Shown: in pieces, positions 62,109 to 64,000 of the stretch
Layout: every line of letters begins with the position of its first letter
Numbering within the stretch: position 1 is the stretch's first letter
Assembly: GCA_018716295.1 (NCBI GenBank)
Contig: DVKC01000001.1
Span: 1 to 64,000, forward strand
Direction of reading: 5' to 3'
From: Candidatus Avimuribaculum pullicola
GTDB lineage: Bacteria; Bacteroidota; Bacteroidia; Bacteroidales; Muribaculaceae
Length of the DNA: 64,000 nt
Notes under the pieces: model-generated
Seen by the model: only the letters and a program-made list of their open reading frames with translations
Told to the model about the DNA's origin: nothing
The model's database searches: none
Program-made: the position numbers and the translations under genes

Positions 62109-62924
62109 TTATAAAAGTGACTTGTAGAACTCGGCATAGGCATCGATGTAGTTTTCGCGCTCTTCGTATGGGAGGAATGGCTTGCCCGACTTCTGGGCAT
62201 ATTCGACCAGGCTCGGCAACGCATCTTTGCTGTGCTGTATGATGCCGTCGCAATGATCTATGGCCAGACGCATGAGTGCGAGGTAGTCAACCTCTTTTCC
62301 TGCAATCTCTTTGAGGTATTCCTCGGGTATTCCGTCCATGACCATTTTTTCGGCAAGCCGCTTGTCAAACGGTGAGCCAAGAGTGTCGCTGTCGTTGTAG
62401 AGCGAGAAGACGATTTTCGTGTTCCTGAACACCGGGTCTTCGTTATATATATGTTTAATGTAGATTGGTGTCAATGCAGCAATCCACCCGTGGCAGTGGA
62501 TTATGCTTGGGGCCCAGCGCAATTTCTTGACAGTTTCGAGTGTGCCGCGCACGAAGAATATTGAACGCTCGTCGTTGTCTTCGGGCGAAGATGCTGTTTC
62601 GAGTTCCTTTACAAGATTGTGCTGGAAATAGTCTTCGTTATAGATGAAGTAAACTTGCATTCTCGACGGGAGCATCGTGGCCACCTTTATGATGAGCGGG
62701 TGGTCGGTGTCGTCGATAATCAAGTTCATACCCGACAGGCGTATCACCTCATGGAGCTGGTTGCGACGTTCGTTTATGCTTCCATACTTGGGCATAAACG
62801 ACCTTACCTCAAACCCTTTTTCCTGGATGCCTTGCGGCAGTTCATGACCCACTGTTGCGATTTCGGACTGTGGCAGGTATGGTTCGATTTCCTGAGAGAT
62901 GAATAACACTTTGCTTGTGTCCAT
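62109..62924 (-). CDS. Short glycogen/starch synthase (GT5 N-terminal domain)
   Basis: The protein has 271 residues from MDTSKVLFISQEIEPYLPQSE. It matches the N-terminal Rossmann half of glycogen/starch synthases (YFIYNEDYFQHNLVKEL; PSIIHCHGWIAALTPIYIKHIY), but the first-half KxGGL motif is replaced by PQSEIATVG and the C-terminal nucleotide-binding half is missing. This short form is standard in Bacteroidales. Whether it makes glycogen alone is doubtful. Start choice: the frame extends to 62978, but the promoter lies at 63005-63012 and the family start fits 62924. Confidence 0.88.
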   Translation of the reverse strand: MDTSKVLFISQEIEPYLPQSEIATVGHELPQGIQEKGFEVRSFMPKYGSINERRNQLHEVIRLSGMNLIIDDTDHPLIIKVATMLPSRMQVYFIYNEDYFQHNLVKELETASSPEDNDERSIFFVRGTLETVKKLRWAPSIIHCHGWIAALTPIYIKHIYNEDPVFRNTKIVFSLYNDSDTLGSPFDKRLAEKMVMDGIPEEYLKEIAGKEVDYLALMRLAIDHCDGIIQHSKDALPSLVEYAQKSGKPFLPYEERENYIDAYAEFYKSLL

Positions 62925-63004
62925 AACGAGATTCTCCTGTGTTTTAAATTGTGTTAGGTTTTGGTTCCCGCGCCGCATTTCGGCACACGGGGGCTATTTA
63001 ACTG

Positions 63005-63012
63005 CAAAGGTA
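63005..63012 (-). promoter_or_regulatory. -7 box of the glycogen/starch synthase gene
   Basis: TACCTTTG on the minus strand; leader of about 74 nt to the start codon. Confidence 0.6.
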
Positions 63013-63146
63013 GTCATTTTCTTTGGAATTATAATGCCGTGTGTGGCACTTTACGATATTTTAAATTAAGAAGCTGCTTGAATTTCCCGACATTTCAAGT
63101 TTTGTCAAGGTATTTTTTCGGTTTTTCCCCCGTCCAGGTGGTATTG

Positions 63147-64000
63147 TTATGGCAATTCTTCCACTTCGGGGCTGTTGTGCTGCTTTAGCAGCGAGCGGGT
63201 GCGGGCGACAAATTGCGTGAAAGCTGCCCGCTGGTCGGCGCGCACACTGTCGGGCATGCTGGCTGGAATGAGCATGTAATTGTCGGTTGCGTGGCTTTTC
63301 TGTGGTTTCTGGCAGAATAGGAGCTTGTAGCCCATTTCGATGCCGCATAGGCTGTCGCCGCGGAATTTTATTTTTACACGGGCCAGTGCGCCTCCACGGC
63401 TGTCGATATCGTTTTGGTTGGAGATGAAATTGCCCAATGAGTATATGATGGCAACTTCCTTCCCGTGTTTGTGGCTATATCGCATCTCGAATGGCTGCAC
63501 CACGTGTGGGTGGCTGCCTACAATCAAGTCAACGCCTTCATCAATAAGGAAGTCGGTAAGCGAGGCTTGCTCGCTGTCGGGTGTACGGCGGTATTCGGTT
63601 CCCCAGTGCATACACACGCATATCACTTGCGCACCCATGTCGCGTGCGGCGGCTATGTCGGCACTGATGGCGTTTCGGTCGATGAGGTCTATCACTATCC
63701 CGTCGCGCATAGGCATTCCATTGGTGCCGTAGGTGTAATTCAATATTGCTATGCGCTTGCCTTTGACGTTTGCTATGTATGGCATTACCGAGTCGCGTTG
63801 GGCTGACGAAGAGTAAGTGCCGATGCTGGGAATACCCATTTGGCGCAACACTTGCACAGTGCGTTTCACGCCACGGCTGCCACGGTCGAGGCTGTGGTTG
63901 TTGGCGGTGAGCAACAGGTCGAAACCCGAGTCGCCCAGATGCTTGGCAAACTCGTCGGGGCCGCTGAACACTGGGTAGCCAGCGTATGGCTTGCCGGCAA
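63147..64000 (-). CDS. CapA-family (poly-gamma-glutamate synthesis type) protein, cut by right edge
   Basis: About 284 residues are visible and the N-terminus lies beyond the window; the frame is open to the edge (...LAGKPYAGYPVFSGPDEF). CapA-like metallophosphatase-fold motifs are present: LTANNHSLDRG, CMHWGTEYR, GSHPHVVQPFE and YSLGNFISNQ. These supply the His and Asn metal ligands. CapA takes part in poly-gamma-glutamate export or anchoring in Bacillus; in Bacteroidetes the role is unproven. The C-terminus is basic, then ends PEVEELP. Confidence 0.88.
   Translation of the reverse strand, partial: AGKPYAGYPVFSGPDEFAKHLGDSGFDLLLTANNHSLDRGSRGVKRTVQVLRQMGIPSIGTYSSSAQRDSVMPYIANVKGKRIAILNYTYGTNGMPMRDGIVIDLIDRNAISADIAAARDMGAQVICVCMHWGTEYRRTPDSEQASLTDFLIDEGVDLIVGSHPHVVQPFEMRYSHKHGKEVAIIYSLGNFISNQNDIDSRGGALARVKIKFRGDSLCGIEMGYKLLFCQKPQKSHATDNYMLIPASMPDSVRADQRAAFTQFVARTRSLLKQHNSPEVEELP

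Overview
The window looks like a chromosomal segment of a Bacteroidales bacterium, probably Muribaculaceae or a close relative. Nearly every promoter I can see carries the Bacteroidetes -7 box TAnnTTTG. The gene content fits too: a SusC/SusD pair, type IX secretion (T9SS)-like C-terminal tails, DUF4270, a fused malic enzyme/phosphotransacetylase, and the queuosine genes. The family assignment is inference; there is no rRNA here.

Left part (1-14,700) is accessory DNA. A tyrosine integrase, an HTH protein, an SF3-type helicase, a primase and a MobV-type relaxase form the backbone of an integrative mobilizable element of about 12.4 kb (NBU-like layout). It sits in the 3' end of tRNA-Leu(CAA), between a 15-bp core copy at 2256-2270 and the tRNA end at 14686-14700. 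Paired GGGAACAA repeats lie near both ends. A TGATGA/TCATCA-rich stretch (8205-8436) is a candidate replication origin and a hairpin cluster (9387-9550) a candidate oriT. The AT-rich cargo has three parts: a TIGR04255 three-gene cassette (3881-5570); a DarT-like ADP-ribosyltransferase operon without a DarG macrodomain (11334-13537), preceded by a promoter and a large structured RNA candidate (about 11075-11291); and a membrane protein with CxxCxGxG repeats. Outside the element's left end lie a glycine-zipper protein and a Schlafen/AlbA_2 protein, perhaps remains of an earlier insertion.

Middle part (14.7-43 kb) holds ppk1-ppx, rpsO, a secreted acetyl-xylan-esterase-like protein, typA behind a three-copy 78-bp repeat, an ATPase pseudogene beside an IS200-type transposase, and a 1.6-kb region of large palindromes. 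A polysaccharide utilization locus follows: a secreted protein, two paralogous LamG-GH18 proteins, SusC and SusD. GH18 points to N-acetylglucosamine-containing glycans. After it come a small hypothetical gene, a DUF4143 ATPase and maeB.

Right part (43-64 kb) holds a TPR-AraC membrane regulator divergent from a SusA-like neopullulanase, an M16 peptidase, rlmN, a secreted endonuclease I, uvrA, ftsH, rsfS, a queE-queD-queC-queF cluster for the tRNA base queuosine, tRNA-Thr(CGT), DUF4270, a short glycogen/starch synthase and a CapA-family gene cut by the right edge. This half is ordinary core genome. Long intergenic inverted repeats recur from 24 to 53 kb.
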